Shown here piece by piece: positions 1 through 6,727 of a stretch of DNA of 22,815 nt. A program made the position numbers and the translations under genes. The stretch is taken from positions 1-22,815 of the forward strand of contig JAQXHB010000098.1 in assembly GCA_029007015.1 (NCBI GenBank), given 5' to 3'. Source of the stretch: Bacillota bacterium. GTDB lineage: Bacteria > Bacillota > Clostridia > Oscillospirales > Acutalibacteraceae. Position 1 is the stretch's first letter. Each line of letters starts with the position of its first letter. Under the pieces are notes generated by a model. That model was not told where the DNA came from. It made no database searches and was given only the letters and a program-made list of their open reading frames with translations.

Positions 1-119
1 GTGAGGTATTCGGGCGGTTACGGGTCCCGACTGAAAACTTTTTCCCTCCGCGTGAGTGCGAGGGCGGGATTTCACCTTGCAGCGGCTGCTGTGGCTGCAG
101 TGCTGACAGCCAGTCATAA
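1..119 (+). other. Left-edge fragment: possible CDS 3' end or structured RNA
   Basis: From base 3 one plus-strand frame stays open to TAA at 117-119. It would encode a 38-residue tail rich in Cys, Gly and Ser (it contains CSGCCGCSADSQS), followed 10 bases later by a terminator. I do not recognise this tail. The same stretch is rich in local inverted repeats, for example CCCTC at 45-49 against GAGGG at 60-64, so it could instead be a structured RNA. On the minus strand it contains GGTGAAATCC and AGTCGGGACCCG, which faintly recall cobalamin-riboswitch core elements, but I could not align a whole riboswitch. Neither reading is secure. Confidence 0.25.
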
Positions 120-128
120 TCAATACAA

Positions 129-158
129 AACACCCCTGACAAATATGTCAGGGGTGTT
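129..158. terminator. Bidirectional intrinsic terminator between convergent units
   Basis: CACCCCTGAC (131-140) pairs perfectly with GTCAGGGGTG (147-156) around a 6-base loop. Flanking A/T bases extend the stem to 12 bp. A T-rich run follows on both strands (TTCTTT on plus, TTTTGTATTG on minus). It sits between the left-edge fragment and the end of the convergent PAS gene, so it probably serves both. Confidence 0.9.
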
Positions 159-170
159 CTTTGCAGCCAA

Positions 171-551
171 TCAAATAAGCGATTGGTCAAAGTTATAGGG
201 TGCCGCCGTTTCTGCCGTGCGGTACTCGTGCTTTTCATAGTATCCTATCAATCGGCCGGTTTCATCTCTGAGCGCGACCATGTAAACATCTTTGTTTTCC
301 GACTGATTGTTGTAGATAAACATCATGTTATTTGACTCGCTTTGGGCAAACCACGATACAACCTTTTGTATAATCTCGCGCGACCCTTCACTGTGGCAGT
401 CGAGCAGATTTTTGCCGATGAGCGCGTCGCCGCCGCGCTTTGAGTATCGCCTTATGGCGGCCGGATTCATATAAATTATGGTGTGGTCGGTGTTACACAG
501 CACGATAGCGGCGCGGTCGTGCTCGAGAACGCTTTTGAAAAACTGCTCCAT
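171..551 (-). CDS. Single-domain PAS sensor protein
   Basis: This 126-residue protein is almost entirely one PAS domain (about residues 5-109). It has the typical opening (AIVLCNTDHTIIYMNPAA), the mid-domain GKNLLDCHS and the closing strands (VYMVALRDETGRLIGYYEKH). There is no membrane segment, kinase, GGDEF or DNA-binding part, so any output must go through a partner. The segment around GKNLLDCHS resembles PAS domains attached to DUF438 proteins, some of which are thought to bind cofactors; that link is inference. AAAGGAG lies at 558-564, 6 bases from the ATG, and a near-perfect promoter lies upstream. The gene is monocistronic and ends at a shared terminator. The PAS assignment is firm; ligand and function are unknown. 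Confidence 0.85.
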   Translation of the reverse strand: MEQFFKSVLEHDRAAIVLCNTDHTIIYMNPAAIRRYSKRGGDALIGKNLLDCHSEGSREIIQKVVSWFAQSESNNMMFIYNNQSENKDVYMVALRDETGRLIGYYEKHEYRTAETAAPYNFDQSLI

Positions 552-586
552 TTTTTACTCCTTTGACAGACAAAATACCTATGAAT

Positions 587-615
587 CTTATATCACAAAG
601 GGCAAAAAATGTCAA
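587..615 (-). promoter_or_regulatory. Vegetative promoter of the PAS gene
   Basis: On the minus strand TTGACA (610-615) is followed by a 17-base spacer and TATAAG (587-592), about 36 bases before the start codon. This is a near-consensus sigma-A promoter. Confidence 0.8.
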
Positions 616-680
616 CCGCCGGGCAAAGTCCAGACATCGGCAAACTTAAAGCAAATAATTCTAAAATATGTTACACGGTA

Positions 681-709
681 TTGACATTTTCTGTGTACTG
701 GTATAAACT
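681..709 (+). promoter_or_regulatory. Probable promoter of the ZIP transporter gene
   Basis: TTGACA at 681-686 is followed by TATAAACT at 702-709. TAAACT (704-709) gives the optimal 17-base spacing and TATAAA (702-707) gives 15. The start codon is about 50 bases downstream. Confidence 0.7.
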
Positions 710-718
710 GTCATAGGT

Positions 719-736
719 GGTTAGATAAAACTAACC
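719..736 (+). promoter_or_regulatory. Inverted repeat, candidate metalloregulator operator
   Basis: GGTTAG (719-724) and CTAACC (731-736) form a perfect 6-bp inverted repeat around ATAAAA. It lies at or just after the predicted transcription start of the ZIP gene. GTTAG/CTAAC arms are characteristic of DtxR/MntR/IdeR-type operators, and the downstream gene encodes a metal transporter. The regulator identity is inference. The repeat could also form a small RNA hairpin in the leader. Confidence 0.45.
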
Positions 737-761
737 GGATGTTAAAAAATGAGGTAGTTAC

Positions 762-1622
762 ATGAGCATTTTTTGGTGGGTAGTAATTATAACAGCCATC
801 GCCGGCGTCGGCGGGACGGGCCTCGGCGGAATTGTCGGCGCGGTTTTGCAGCGCGATTCCAATAAGATTGTCAGCCTCTTGCTGGCCTTTGCCAGCGGGA
901 TTATGCTGGCGGTGGTTTGCTTTGACCTTATTCCGGGGGCCTTTCGCCCCGAGGGCGCAGACGGCGATATGCCGATTGCGTTGGTCATATTCGGTGTTGC
1001 CATCGGATACGCGGTCATTTATCTGCTAAACTATATTATCGACAAGCACACCAACCCCGAGGTTCAGCACATCGACTCCAACCATCCGCACACGGCGGAC
1101 GCGTTGAATGAACTTATCCACTCCGACCATTACAGCGTTCATGCAAGCAACCGTAAGAAGGGCAGCGGCGATTTGTTCATCGCAGGTACCGTCATGGCGT
1201 GCGCAATTGCCCTGCACAATATGCCGGAGGGCATGGTCATCGGCGCCTCTTATGCCGGCGATTCGGGTGCAAGAATCAACGGTGTCGGCCTGGCCGTCGC
1301 CATTGTTATCGGCCTGCACAATATACCCGAGGGCATGTCGGTGTCGGTGCCGCTCATTTCAGGAGGTATGAAAAGGTGGAAGGCGATATGCGTCACCGCT
1401 CTGTCGGGCGCACCCACCGTTATCGGCGCGATGATAGGTTATTCGCTTGGGCTCATCAGTCCCGTTTGGCTTTCGCTGTCGCTCAGTTTTGCCGGCGGCG
1501 CCATGCTGTATGTTGTGCTTGGTGAGTTGTTGCCTGCGGCATTTTTGATGCAAAAGTCAAAGGCACCCGGCGTACTTACCCTTGTCGGGATGTTGGTCGG
1601 CGTTGTGCTGGTGTATGTGTAA
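762..1622 (+). CDS. ZIP family divalent metal transporter
   Basis: A 286-residue integral membrane protein of the ZIP (ZupT/GufA-like) family, which moves Zn2+, Fe2+ or Mn2+ into the cytoplasm. The two hallmark metal-binding helices are present: HNMPEG at 152-157 (TM4) and HNIPEG at 186-191 (TM5). About eight hydrophobic segments are seen. A hydrophilic loop before TM4 (about 95-135) carries seven His residues (H96, H103, H108, H110, H120, H123, H127), typical of the variable metal-binding loop. GAGGT at 751-755 precedes ATG by 6 bases. The gene is monocistronic, with its own promoter and terminator and a possible DtxR-type operator. Metal specificity cannot be read from sequence alone. Confidence 0.95.
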   Translation: MSIFWWVVIITAIAGVGGTGLGGIVGAVLQRDSNKIVSLLLAFASGIMLAVVCFDLIPGAFRPEGADGDMPIALVIFGVAIGYAVIYLLNYIIDKHTNPEVQHIDSNHPHTADALNELIHSDHYSVHASNRKKGSGDLFIAGTVMACAIALHNMPEGMVIGASYAGDSGARINGVGLAVAIVIGLHNIPEGMSVSVPLISGGMKRWKAICVTALSGAPTVIGAMIGYSLGLISPVWLSLSLSFAGGAMLYVVLGELLPAAFLMQKSKAPGVLTLVGMLVGVVLVYV

Positions 1623-1643
1623 CTTCTTTGCTCAAAAAACATG

Positions 1644-1674
1644 AATGACAAGCTGATTCGGCTTGTCATTTTTT
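1644..1674 (+). terminator. Intrinsic terminator after the ZIP gene
   Basis: AATGACAAGC (1644-1653) and GCTTGTCATT (1661-1670) form a perfect 10-bp stem with a 7-base loop, running straight into a six-T tract. Confidence 0.9.
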
Positions 1675-1765
1675 GCTTGTGCACATATTTACTGCAAACG
1701 GGATGTGAAAAAAGTTTTATTTGTTAATAAATAATAAAAAAATTACTTTAAATTCCAAAAAAATA

Positions 1766-1794
1766 TTGATAATTAACTATCAAAGTGGTAATAT
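1766..1794 (+). promoter_or_regulatory. fucO promoter with overlapping Rex-like operator
   Basis: TTGATA (1766-1771) and TAATAT (1789-1794) are spaced by 17 bases. The -35 box is the left arm of the palindrome TTGATAATTAACTATCAA (1766-1783). That palindrome has the length and TTG...CAA ends of the clostridial Rex operator (TTGTTAA, 4 bases, TTAACAA), with three differences inside. Upstream, A7 tracts at 1736-1742 and 1757-1763 are about two helical turns apart and could act as an UP element. The promoter is well supported; Rex control is inference. Confidence 0.7.
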
Positions 1795-1827
1795 GAAAGT
1801 ACAGAAATAATTTTTAGGAGGTCCATT

Positions 1828-2976
1828 ATGGCTAACAGATTTGTGTTGAATGAAACAAGTTATCACGGCAAGGGCGCAATAAAAGAGATTGCGACCGAGA
1901 TTAAGGGCAGGGGATTTAAAAAGGCTTTTGTATGCTCTGACCCCGACTTAATAAAGTTCGGTGTCACCAAGAAGGTGACCGATGTGCTCGACGCGGCCGG
2001 CATCGACTACGACATTTACAGCGAAATTAAGCCCAACCCGACCATCGAGAATGTTCAGACGGGCGTAGCCGCTTTCAAGCAGAGCGGCGCCGACTGCATC
2101 GTTGCCATCGGCGGCGGCTCGTCTATGGACACGGCAAAGGCTATCGGCATTATTATCACCAACCCCGATTTTGCCGATGTTAAGTCGCTCGAGGGTGTCG
2201 CTCCCACGACCAACAGATGCGTGCCGATAATTGCCGTTCCGACCACGGCCGGTACTGCCGCCGAGGTTACCATCAACTATGTTATCACCGACGAAGAGAA
2301 TAACAGAAAGATGGTCTGTGTTGATCCCAAGGACATTCCGATTGTTGCTCTTGTTGACCCCGATATGATGTCCTCTATGCCGAAGGGACTCACTGCGGCC
2401 ACCGGCATGGACGCGCTCACCCACGCTATCGAGGGCTACATAACAGCCGGCGCGTGGGAGTTGTCGGACATGTTCCACCTGAAGGCTATTGAGATTATCT
2501 CTCGCTCACTGCGCGGCGCGGTTGAGAACACCGACGAGGGCAGAGAGGGCATGGCACTCGGTCAGTATGTCGCCGGCATGGGCTTCTCCAATGTCGGTCT
2601 GGGCATTGTCCACTCGATGGCTCACCCGCTTGGCGCCGTTTATGACACTCCGCACGGCGTGGCAAATGCCATCATTCTGCCGACCGTTATGGAGTACAAC
2701 GCTCCTGCGACGGGCGAGAAGTACAGAGACATTGCAAAGGCGATGGGCGTTGAGGGCGTCGATAATATGACCATTGACGAAGCCAGAAAAGCGGCTATAG
2801 ATGCTGTTAAGCAACTTTCTGAGGATGTCGGTATTCCGGCTAATTTGAAGGATATCGTCAAGCCGGAGGATGTCGATTTCTTGGCTCAGTCGGCATATGA
2901 CGATGCTTGCAGGCCCGGCAACCCGAGAGAGACCAGTGTTGAGGAGATTAAACAACTCTATCTGTCGCTGATGTAA
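1828..2976 (+). CDS. fucO: Lactaldehyde reductase / 1,2-propanediol oxidoreductase (Fe-dependent ADH)
   Basis: This 382-residue group III alcohol dehydrogenase interconverts L- or D-lactaldehyde and 1,2-propanediol with NAD(H), disposing of reductant from fucose or rhamnose breakdown. It resembles E. coli FucO along its whole length, including the start (MANR..LNET), AVPTTAGTAAEVTINYVITD, GMDALTHAIEGYIT and the end of the catalytic domain. The NAD-binding GGGS is at 95-98. The iron ligands of the family are present: D195, H199, H262 and H276, with H266 also conserved. AGGAGGT at 1816-1822 is 5 bases from ATG. It is monocistronic between two terminators, with no fucose or rhamnose genes nearby, so a broader fermentative alcohol role is possible. 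Confidence 0.93.
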   Translation: MANRFVLNETSYHGKGAIKEIATEIKGRGFKKAFVCSDPDLIKFGVTKKVTDVLDAAGIDYDIYSEIKPNPTIENVQTGVAAFKQSGADCIVAIGGGSSMDTAKAIGIIITNPDFADVKSLEGVAPTTNRCVPIIAVPTTAGTAAEVTINYVITDEENNRKMVCVDPKDIPIVALVDPDMMSSMPKGLTAATGMDALTHAIEGYITAGAWELSDMFHLKAIEIISRSLRGAVENTDEGREGMALGQYVAGMGFSNVGLGIVHSMAHPLGAVYDTPHGVANAIILPTVMEYNAPATGEKYRDIAKAMGVEGVDNMTIDEARKAAIDAVKQLSEDVGIPANLKDIVKPEDVDFLAQSAYDDACRPGNPRETSVEEIKQLYLSLM

Positions 2977-2994
2977 TCACACCTTGTTTAAATT

Positions 2995-3027
2995 ATCGGC
3001 CCGAGTTATATCGGGCCGATTTCATTT
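2995..3027 (+). terminator. Intrinsic terminator after fucO
   Basis: ATCGGCCCGA (2995-3004) pairs with TCGGGCCGAT (3011-3020) in a perfect 10-bp stem with loop GTTATA, followed by TTCATTT. Confidence 0.88.
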
Positions 3028-3062
3028 AAGCGGCCGGACCGGCACAGTTGATTTCAAAAAGG

Positions 3063-3091
3063 TGGCAATTTGCGTGCCGATTTGTTATAAT
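3063..3091 (+). promoter_or_regulatory. Possible promoter of the trmO unit
   Basis: TATAAT at 3086-3091 is a perfect -10 box, but the -35 region at the right distance (TGGCAA, 3063-3068) is poor. It is placed about 50 bases before trmO, just after the fucO terminator, where a promoter is needed. Confidence 0.45.
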
Positions 3092-3142
3092 CAAATTAAA
3101 GGCACTTGCCGTGCTCAATAAACGCTCAAAGGATAAATGCAG

Positions 3143-3823
3143 ATGCAACTGAAAGTAATCGCACATATTCATAACGACTTTGCCGATAAATTCGGCGTGC
3201 CGCGTCAAAGCGGGCTGATTGACTCGGTTGAATCGCTCATCGTGTTCGAACCGGAGTACAGAAATACCGACGCCCTGCGCGGCATTGATGGCTTTTCGCA
3301 CCTGTGGCTGATTTGGCAGTTTTCGCTGGCAGTGCGCGATGAGTGGTCGCCCACTGTGCGTCCGCCGCGTCTCGGCGGCAACAAGCGCATGGGTGTTTTT
3401 GCGACGCGCTCACCCTTTAGGCCCAATTCACTCGGGCTGTCGTCGGTGCGCCTGCTCGGCACAGAGCACACCGACCGGTGGGGCACTGCGCTCAGGGTGG
3501 CAGGTGCCGATATGATGAACGGAACGCCGATATTCGATATCAAGCCCTATCTTGCATACACCGACAGCCATCCCGAAGCGCTGGGCGGCTTTACCGACAG
3601 CGTCATGCGCGCCAAACTGACAGTCAATGTCGGTGAGAGCATTGCATCCGATTTGCCGCCGAGCGATTTGCGGACGATATGTGATATCCTGTCTGAGGAC
3701 CCGCGCCCATCATACATTGATGACCCGAGCAGGGTTTACGGTATGAGGTACGGCCGATATGAAGTTAAATTTACCGTCGATAACAATATTTTGACCGTGA
3801 CCGGCATTGAACGGGCAAATTGA
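3143..3823 (+). CDS. trmO: tRNA (t6A37) N6-methyltransferase TrmO
   Basis: Member of the TrmO/TsaA (YaeB) family, SAM-dependent enzymes that methylate N6-threonylcarbamoyladenosine at position 37 of threonine tRNA. Family signatures are clear: DALRGIDGFSHLWLIWQFS, the SAM-pocket stretch NKRMGVFATRSPFRPNSLGL, NGTPIFDIKPYL and the C-terminal DPRPSY. The length of about 226 residues fits the family (about 230). Two in-frame ATGs occur, at 3137 and 3143. AAAGGA at 3128-3133 is only 3 bases from the first but 9 from the second, so 3143 is preferred. mscS follows after 25 bases, suggesting co-transcription. Confidence 0.92.
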   Translation: MQLKVIAHIHNDFADKFGVPRQSGLIDSVESLIVFEPEYRNTDALRGIDGFSHLWLIWQFSLAVRDEWSPTVRPPRLGGNKRMGVFATRSPFRPNSLGLSSVRLLGTEHTDRWGTALRVAGADMMNGTPIFDIKPYLAYTDSHPEALGGFTDSVMRAKLTVNVGESIASDLPPSDLRTICDILSEDPRPSYIDDPSRVYGMRYGRYEVKFTVDNNILTVTGIERAN

Positions 3824-3848
3824 TAATAATATTTAAGGAGTATGCAAA

Positions 3849-4652
3849 ATGGAGAAATTTTTGGATATGACCATCGAATATGTCACCAAGGCTGGCATAA
3901 ACCTTTTGCTGGCGATATTATTGCTCGTTGTCGGCATCAAACTGTCCAACTGGGCTATCAAATTACTGCAAAAGGGTAAGGGCTTTTCAAAACTGGATGT
4001 AAGCCTGCAAAGTTTTTTGAAAAGTTTTCTGAAAATAGTGCTCTATATACTGGTGATTATCACGGCCGCGGTGGTACTTGGCATACCGACCACATCGTTT
4101 ATAACCATGCTGGCGTCAGCCGGTGTGGCCATCGGCCTTGCCATTCAGGGCGCACTGAGCAATTTTGCCGGCGGATTGATGATACTGTTTTTCAAGCCGT
4201 TTCATGTCGGTGACTACATTGAGGCGGAGGGTGGTCAGGGCACCGTAACCGATATAACCGTCTTTTACACTTTCATTACCACCAATGACAGCAAGGTTAT
4301 CACCCTGCCCAACGGCACTCTGACCAATTCATCGGTGATAAACTACACCCGTACCGGCAAGCGGAGGGTCGATTTGACCTTCTCGGTGTCATACAGCAGC
4401 GATACCGAAACGGTCAAGCGCCTGCTCGTAAAAGTGGCGGAGGATGACCCGCTGGTGTTTGATGACCCGGCGCCAAACGCCCGAATGGTCAAACAAAACT
4501 CGTCATCCCTCGACTTTACTCTGTTTGCATGGTGCAAGTCGGAGGACTACTGGAGCGTCCTTTACAATTTGAATGAGAATGTAAAAGCCGCCCTTGACAG
4601 CGAGAACATTGTCATACCGTTCCCGCAGATTGATGTTCATTTGGACAAATAA
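3849..4652 (+). CDS. mscS: Small-conductance mechanosensitive channel MscS
   Basis: A 267-residue MscS-type channel that opens on membrane tension and protects cells from hypo-osmotic shock. Three transmembrane helices are seen at about 15-35, 58-78 and 84-115. The pore helix has the Gly/Ala-rich pattern ASAGVAIGLAIQGALSNFAGG. After it come the beta domain (KPFHVGDYI, VITLPNGTL, INYTR) and the carboxy-terminal PFPQIDVH seen in the E. coli protein. The length is near that of E. coli MscS (286). AAGGAG at 3835-3840 is 8 bases from ATG. It lies close behind trmO and probably shares its transcript. Confidence 0.94.
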   Translation: MEKFLDMTIEYVTKAGINLLLAILLLVVGIKLSNWAIKLLQKGKGFSKLDVSLQSFLKSFLKIVLYILVIITAAVVLGIPTTSFITMLASAGVAIGLAIQGALSNFAGGLMILFFKPFHVGDYIEAEGGQGTVTDITVFYTFITTNDSKVITLPNGTLTNSSVINYTRTGKRRVDLTFSVSYSSDTETVKRLLVKVAEDDPLVFDDPAPNARMVKQNSSSLDFTLFAWCKSEDYWSVLYNLNENVKAALDSENIVIPFPQIDVHLDK

Positions 4653-4712
4653 TTGCTTATCGGTAATAATCACGCCATTGTCGGCATATTGTCGTACAAG
4701 GGGTGATTGATT

Positions 4713-4970
4713 GTGCGTATTGCTCTGTGTGTTTGCGCGGCCGTGTGCGCCTGCTTTGTGATTGCTTTCAGTTTGAGGTGCAAAAGGCCTCTAAGGGCGT
4801 TTTTTATGAGCGGACTGACCGGCGTTGCCGTGCTGACAGTCATAAATCTGCTCTCGCCGCTGAGCGGAGTGTGGCTGGGTGTAAATCCGTGGTCGGTGGG
4901 CTGTTCGGCCGTTGCCGGCGTCCCCGGCGTGATACTTATGCTTACCATGCGCGTTTTATGGAATATTTAG
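4713..4970 (+). CDS. bofA: BofA family pro-sigma-K processing inhibitor
   Basis: An 85-residue, nearly all-hydrophobic protein with two or three membrane segments. Its C-terminal half (LGVNPWSVGCSAVAGVPGVI) matches the conserved core of BofA, which holds the SpoIVFB protease inactive in the outer forespore membrane until sigma-K is needed. It therefore points to a sporulating host or ancestor. The frame can begin at TTG 4707 or GTG 4713. AAGGGG at 4698-4703 is 9 bases from the GTG but only 3 from the TTG, so the GTG is preferred. No terminator is visible between mscS and this gene, so readthrough is likely. I found no convincing sporulation promoter. Confidence 0.82.
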   Translation: MRIALCVCAAVCACFVIAFSLRCKRPLRAFFMSGLTGVAVLTVINLLSPLSGVWLGVNPWSVGCSAVAGVPGVILMLTMRVLWNI

Positions 4971-4984
4971 GCCGTTTCGCAAGG

Positions 4985-5013
4985 TTGACTAATCACCGGC
5001 GATGTTGTATAAT
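4985..5013 (+). promoter_or_regulatory. Vegetative promoter of the PASTA lipoprotein gene
   Basis: TTGACT (4985-4990), a 17-base spacer and TATAAT (5008-5013), starting 14 bases after the bofA stop codon. Near-consensus. Confidence 0.85.
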
Positions 5014-5043
5014 GAGGTATAAGTAACAAAAAGGAGTAGGAAT

Positions 5044-5739
5044 ATGAAACGAATTATCTGTTTGTTTTCTGCGTTGGCTGTACTGATGATGTGCTGTGCT
5101 TGTTCAAGCGAGCCGGACGGTACCTCCAGCGATACATCGAGCGTCGTCAGCACTGTACCCGATATTATTTATGATTCGAGCGTCCAAGTCAAAGTTCCCG
5201 ATTTGGTGGGTATGAACTTTGAAAAGGCTCAGGAGCAATACGGCAAGGATATTGTGATTATTGCCGACTGGCAGTACAGCGATACTGTCGAATACGGTGT
5301 CATAGTCAGTCAGGCGACAAAGGCGGGCGACTCGGTCGCTCAGGGCACCAAAATAGAGGTTGTTATCAGCAAGGGCAAAAAACCGGCGGACACTACATCG
5401 ACCGGTAGCGGCGGCGTTGCGTCTACCGCTTCGTCACAGGTGCCGTCATCGACTTCATCGGGCGCATTTACCGGCGACGGAACTGTAGGCGATAAGTATG
5501 TAACGATGGCTGATATAACCAATATGCCCAAGGCTCAGGCACTCATTGTTATTCATAACCTCGGGCTCAATGTCGGCAATATTATTGAGGCGGTCAAAGA
5601 GGGCATGCCCGCCGGATATGTCATTGCCCAGAGCAAACCGAAGGGAATGATACTGGAAAAGGGCAGTACCGTTGATTTGGTCATTTCCAAAGAGGGGTCG
5701 GTCAGCAGCGGCCTTGAGGAGCAGGAAATCATATTCTGA
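5044..5739 (+). CDS. PASTA-domain lipoprotein
   Basis: A 231-residue secreted lipoprotein. A lipoprotein signal peptide ends at about C20 (ALAVLMMCCAC); the Cys-rich lipobox is somewhat atypical, so C17 or C18 could be used instead. Two PASTA-like domains follow: 49-110 (VKVPDLVGMNFEKAQ ... IEVVISKG) and a more diverged one at 151-215 (ITNMPKAQALIVIHNLGL ... VDLVISKEG). They are joined by a Ser/Thr/Gly linker at 111-150. PASTA repeats usually form the outer part of PknB/PrkC kinases or penicillin-binding proteins and bind muropeptide or beta-lactam-like ligands. Here there is no kinase or transpeptidase, so this may be a wall-sensing or anchoring protein; that role is inference. AAGGAG at 5031-5036 is 7 bases from ATG. 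It has its own promoter and terminator. Confidence 0.88.
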   Translation: MKRIICLFSALAVLMMCCACSSEPDGTSSDTSSVVSTVPDIIYDSSVQVKVPDLVGMNFEKAQEQYGKDIVIIADWQYSDTVEYGVIVSQATKAGDSVAQGTKIEVVISKGKKPADTTSTGSGGVASTASSQVPSSTSSGAFTGDGTVGDKYVTMADITNMPKAQALIVIHNLGLNVGNIIEAVKEGMPAGYVIAQSKPKGMILEKGSTVDLVISKEGSVSSGLEEQEIIF

Positions 5740-5746
5740 CAAATGC

Positions 5747-5780
5747 AAAACCGGCAATTCATTGCGGATTGCCGGTTTTT
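5747..5780 (+). terminator. Intrinsic terminator after the PASTA lipoprotein gene
   Basis: AAAACCGGCAAT (5747-5758) pairs with ATTGCCGGTTTT (5768-5779) around a 9-base loop, with a T5 tract at the end of the stem. Confidence 0.9.
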
Positions 5781-5801
5781 AAAATTTTTTTGATATAGGT
5801 A

Positions 5802-5830
5802 TTGACAAATCGAAACGACTGTGTTATTAT
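5802..5830 (+). promoter_or_regulatory. Promoter of the amino acid ABC operon
   Basis: TTGACA (5802-5807), a 17-base spacer and TATTAT (5825-5830). The leader to the start codon is only about 45 bases and shows no riboswitch-sized structure. Confidence 0.85.
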
Positions 5831-5884
5831 GATAACGCTTTAGCATGATAAAACAATAAATTACATCATTAAGGAGAGATACTT

Positions 5885-6706
5885 ATGAAAAAAATTCTTT
5901 CACTTATTCTTTTGGCTGTCATGAGCGTTTGCTGCCTCGCATCCTGCGGCAACACCGCCGCTGACACAAGCAGCACCGAGCAGACCGACCTTGACTACAT
6001 CACCGCTAAGGGCAAACTCATCGTCGGTATCACCGATTTTGAGCCGATGGACTACATACCTGACGGCGAGACCGAGTGGACCGGCTTTGACGCTGAACTG
6101 GCCAGACTGGTTGGCGAAAAACTCGGTGTTACGGTTGAGTTCCAAGAGGTTAACTGGGAAAAGAAAGAGACCGAACTGGCATCTAAGACGGTTGACTGCA
6201 TTTGGAACGGCCTTACATGGTCTGAGGACCGCGCACAGAATATGAGCATGACCGATTACTACATGCTCAACCGTCAGGTGATTGTTGTCAAGGCTGAAAA
6301 TGCCGAAAAGTACAATACTCTTGATGCGCTCAAGTCGGCCAGCATTGCCGCCGAGTCTGGCTCTGCCGGCGAGGAATACATTACAAAGGCTCTGGCCGAT
6401 GCTACCTACATCGAAAAGGACGGACAAAAGGACGTTCTGACCGAGTTGCTGGCCGGAACGGTTGACGCCGGCGTGCTCGACTACACAATGGCCTACTACC
6501 TTATCAACAAAGAGGGCAGCGATTTTGCCGGCCTCAAGATTCTTGAAGGCGTTGCCGAGGTAGAGGATGAGTACTATGCCATCGCTTTCCGCAAGGGCAG
6601 CAATGTAACCGCAAAGGTTAACGAAATACTCAAGACCATGAAGTCCGACGGCACCGTTGACCAGTTGGCCGCAAAGTACGGTCTGGCCGATGCTATCGTT
6701 AAATAA
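5885..6706 (+). CDS. Polar amino acid ABC transporter, substrate-binding lipoprotein
   Basis: A 273-residue extracellular solute-binding protein of family 3 (SBP_bac_3). The signal peptide ends in lipobox LASC with C21 as the lipidated residue. Then come a Ser/Thr-rich tether and the bilobed domain (KGKLIVGITDFEPMDY, TEWTGFDAELARLVGEKLGV, NGLTWSEDRAQNMSMTDYY, AFRKGSN). It captures an amino acid outside the membrane and hands it to the permease encoded next. The acidic, aromatic pocket region does not let me name the ligand. AAGGAG at 5871-5876 is 8 bases from ATG. It is the first gene of a three-gene unit, and the hairpin behind it should raise its dosage over the membrane parts. Confidence 0.93.
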   Translation: MKKILSLILLAVMSVCCLASCGNTAADTSSTEQTDLDYITAKGKLIVGITDFEPMDYIPDGETEWTGFDAELARLVGEKLGVTVEFQEVNWEKKETELASKTVDCIWNGLTWSEDRAQNMSMTDYYMLNRQVIVVKAENAEKYNTLDALKSASIAAESGSAGEEYITKALADATYIEKDGQKDVLTELLAGTVDAGVLDYTMAYYLINKEGSDFAGLKILEGVAEVEDEYYAIAFRKGSNVTAKVNEILKTMKSDGTVDQLAAKYGLADAIVK

Positions 6707-6727
6707 TACCGACGGATACTTATAATT

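Noticed and set aside
1..119. Firm call of a cobalamin or FMN riboswitch on the minus strand
   Set aside because: Short matches exist, but the full order of conserved boxes and pairings could not be reconstructed, and no promoter for such a transcript is evident.
1..198. 65-residue plus-strand ORF starting at GTG 1
   Set aside because: It reads straight through the perfect terminator at 129-158 and has no visible ribosome site. Another frame (3-119) stops properly before the terminator.
4663..4706. Possible sigma-E promoter for bofA (CGTACAAG at 4693-4700)
   Set aside because: The -10-like element overlaps the ribosome site, so the transcript would begin too close to the start codon, and the only -35-like sequence is about 22 bases away.
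5900..6427. 175-residue minus-strand ORF
   Set aside because: Antisense to the amino acid binding lipoprotein gene and without a promoter or ribosome site.
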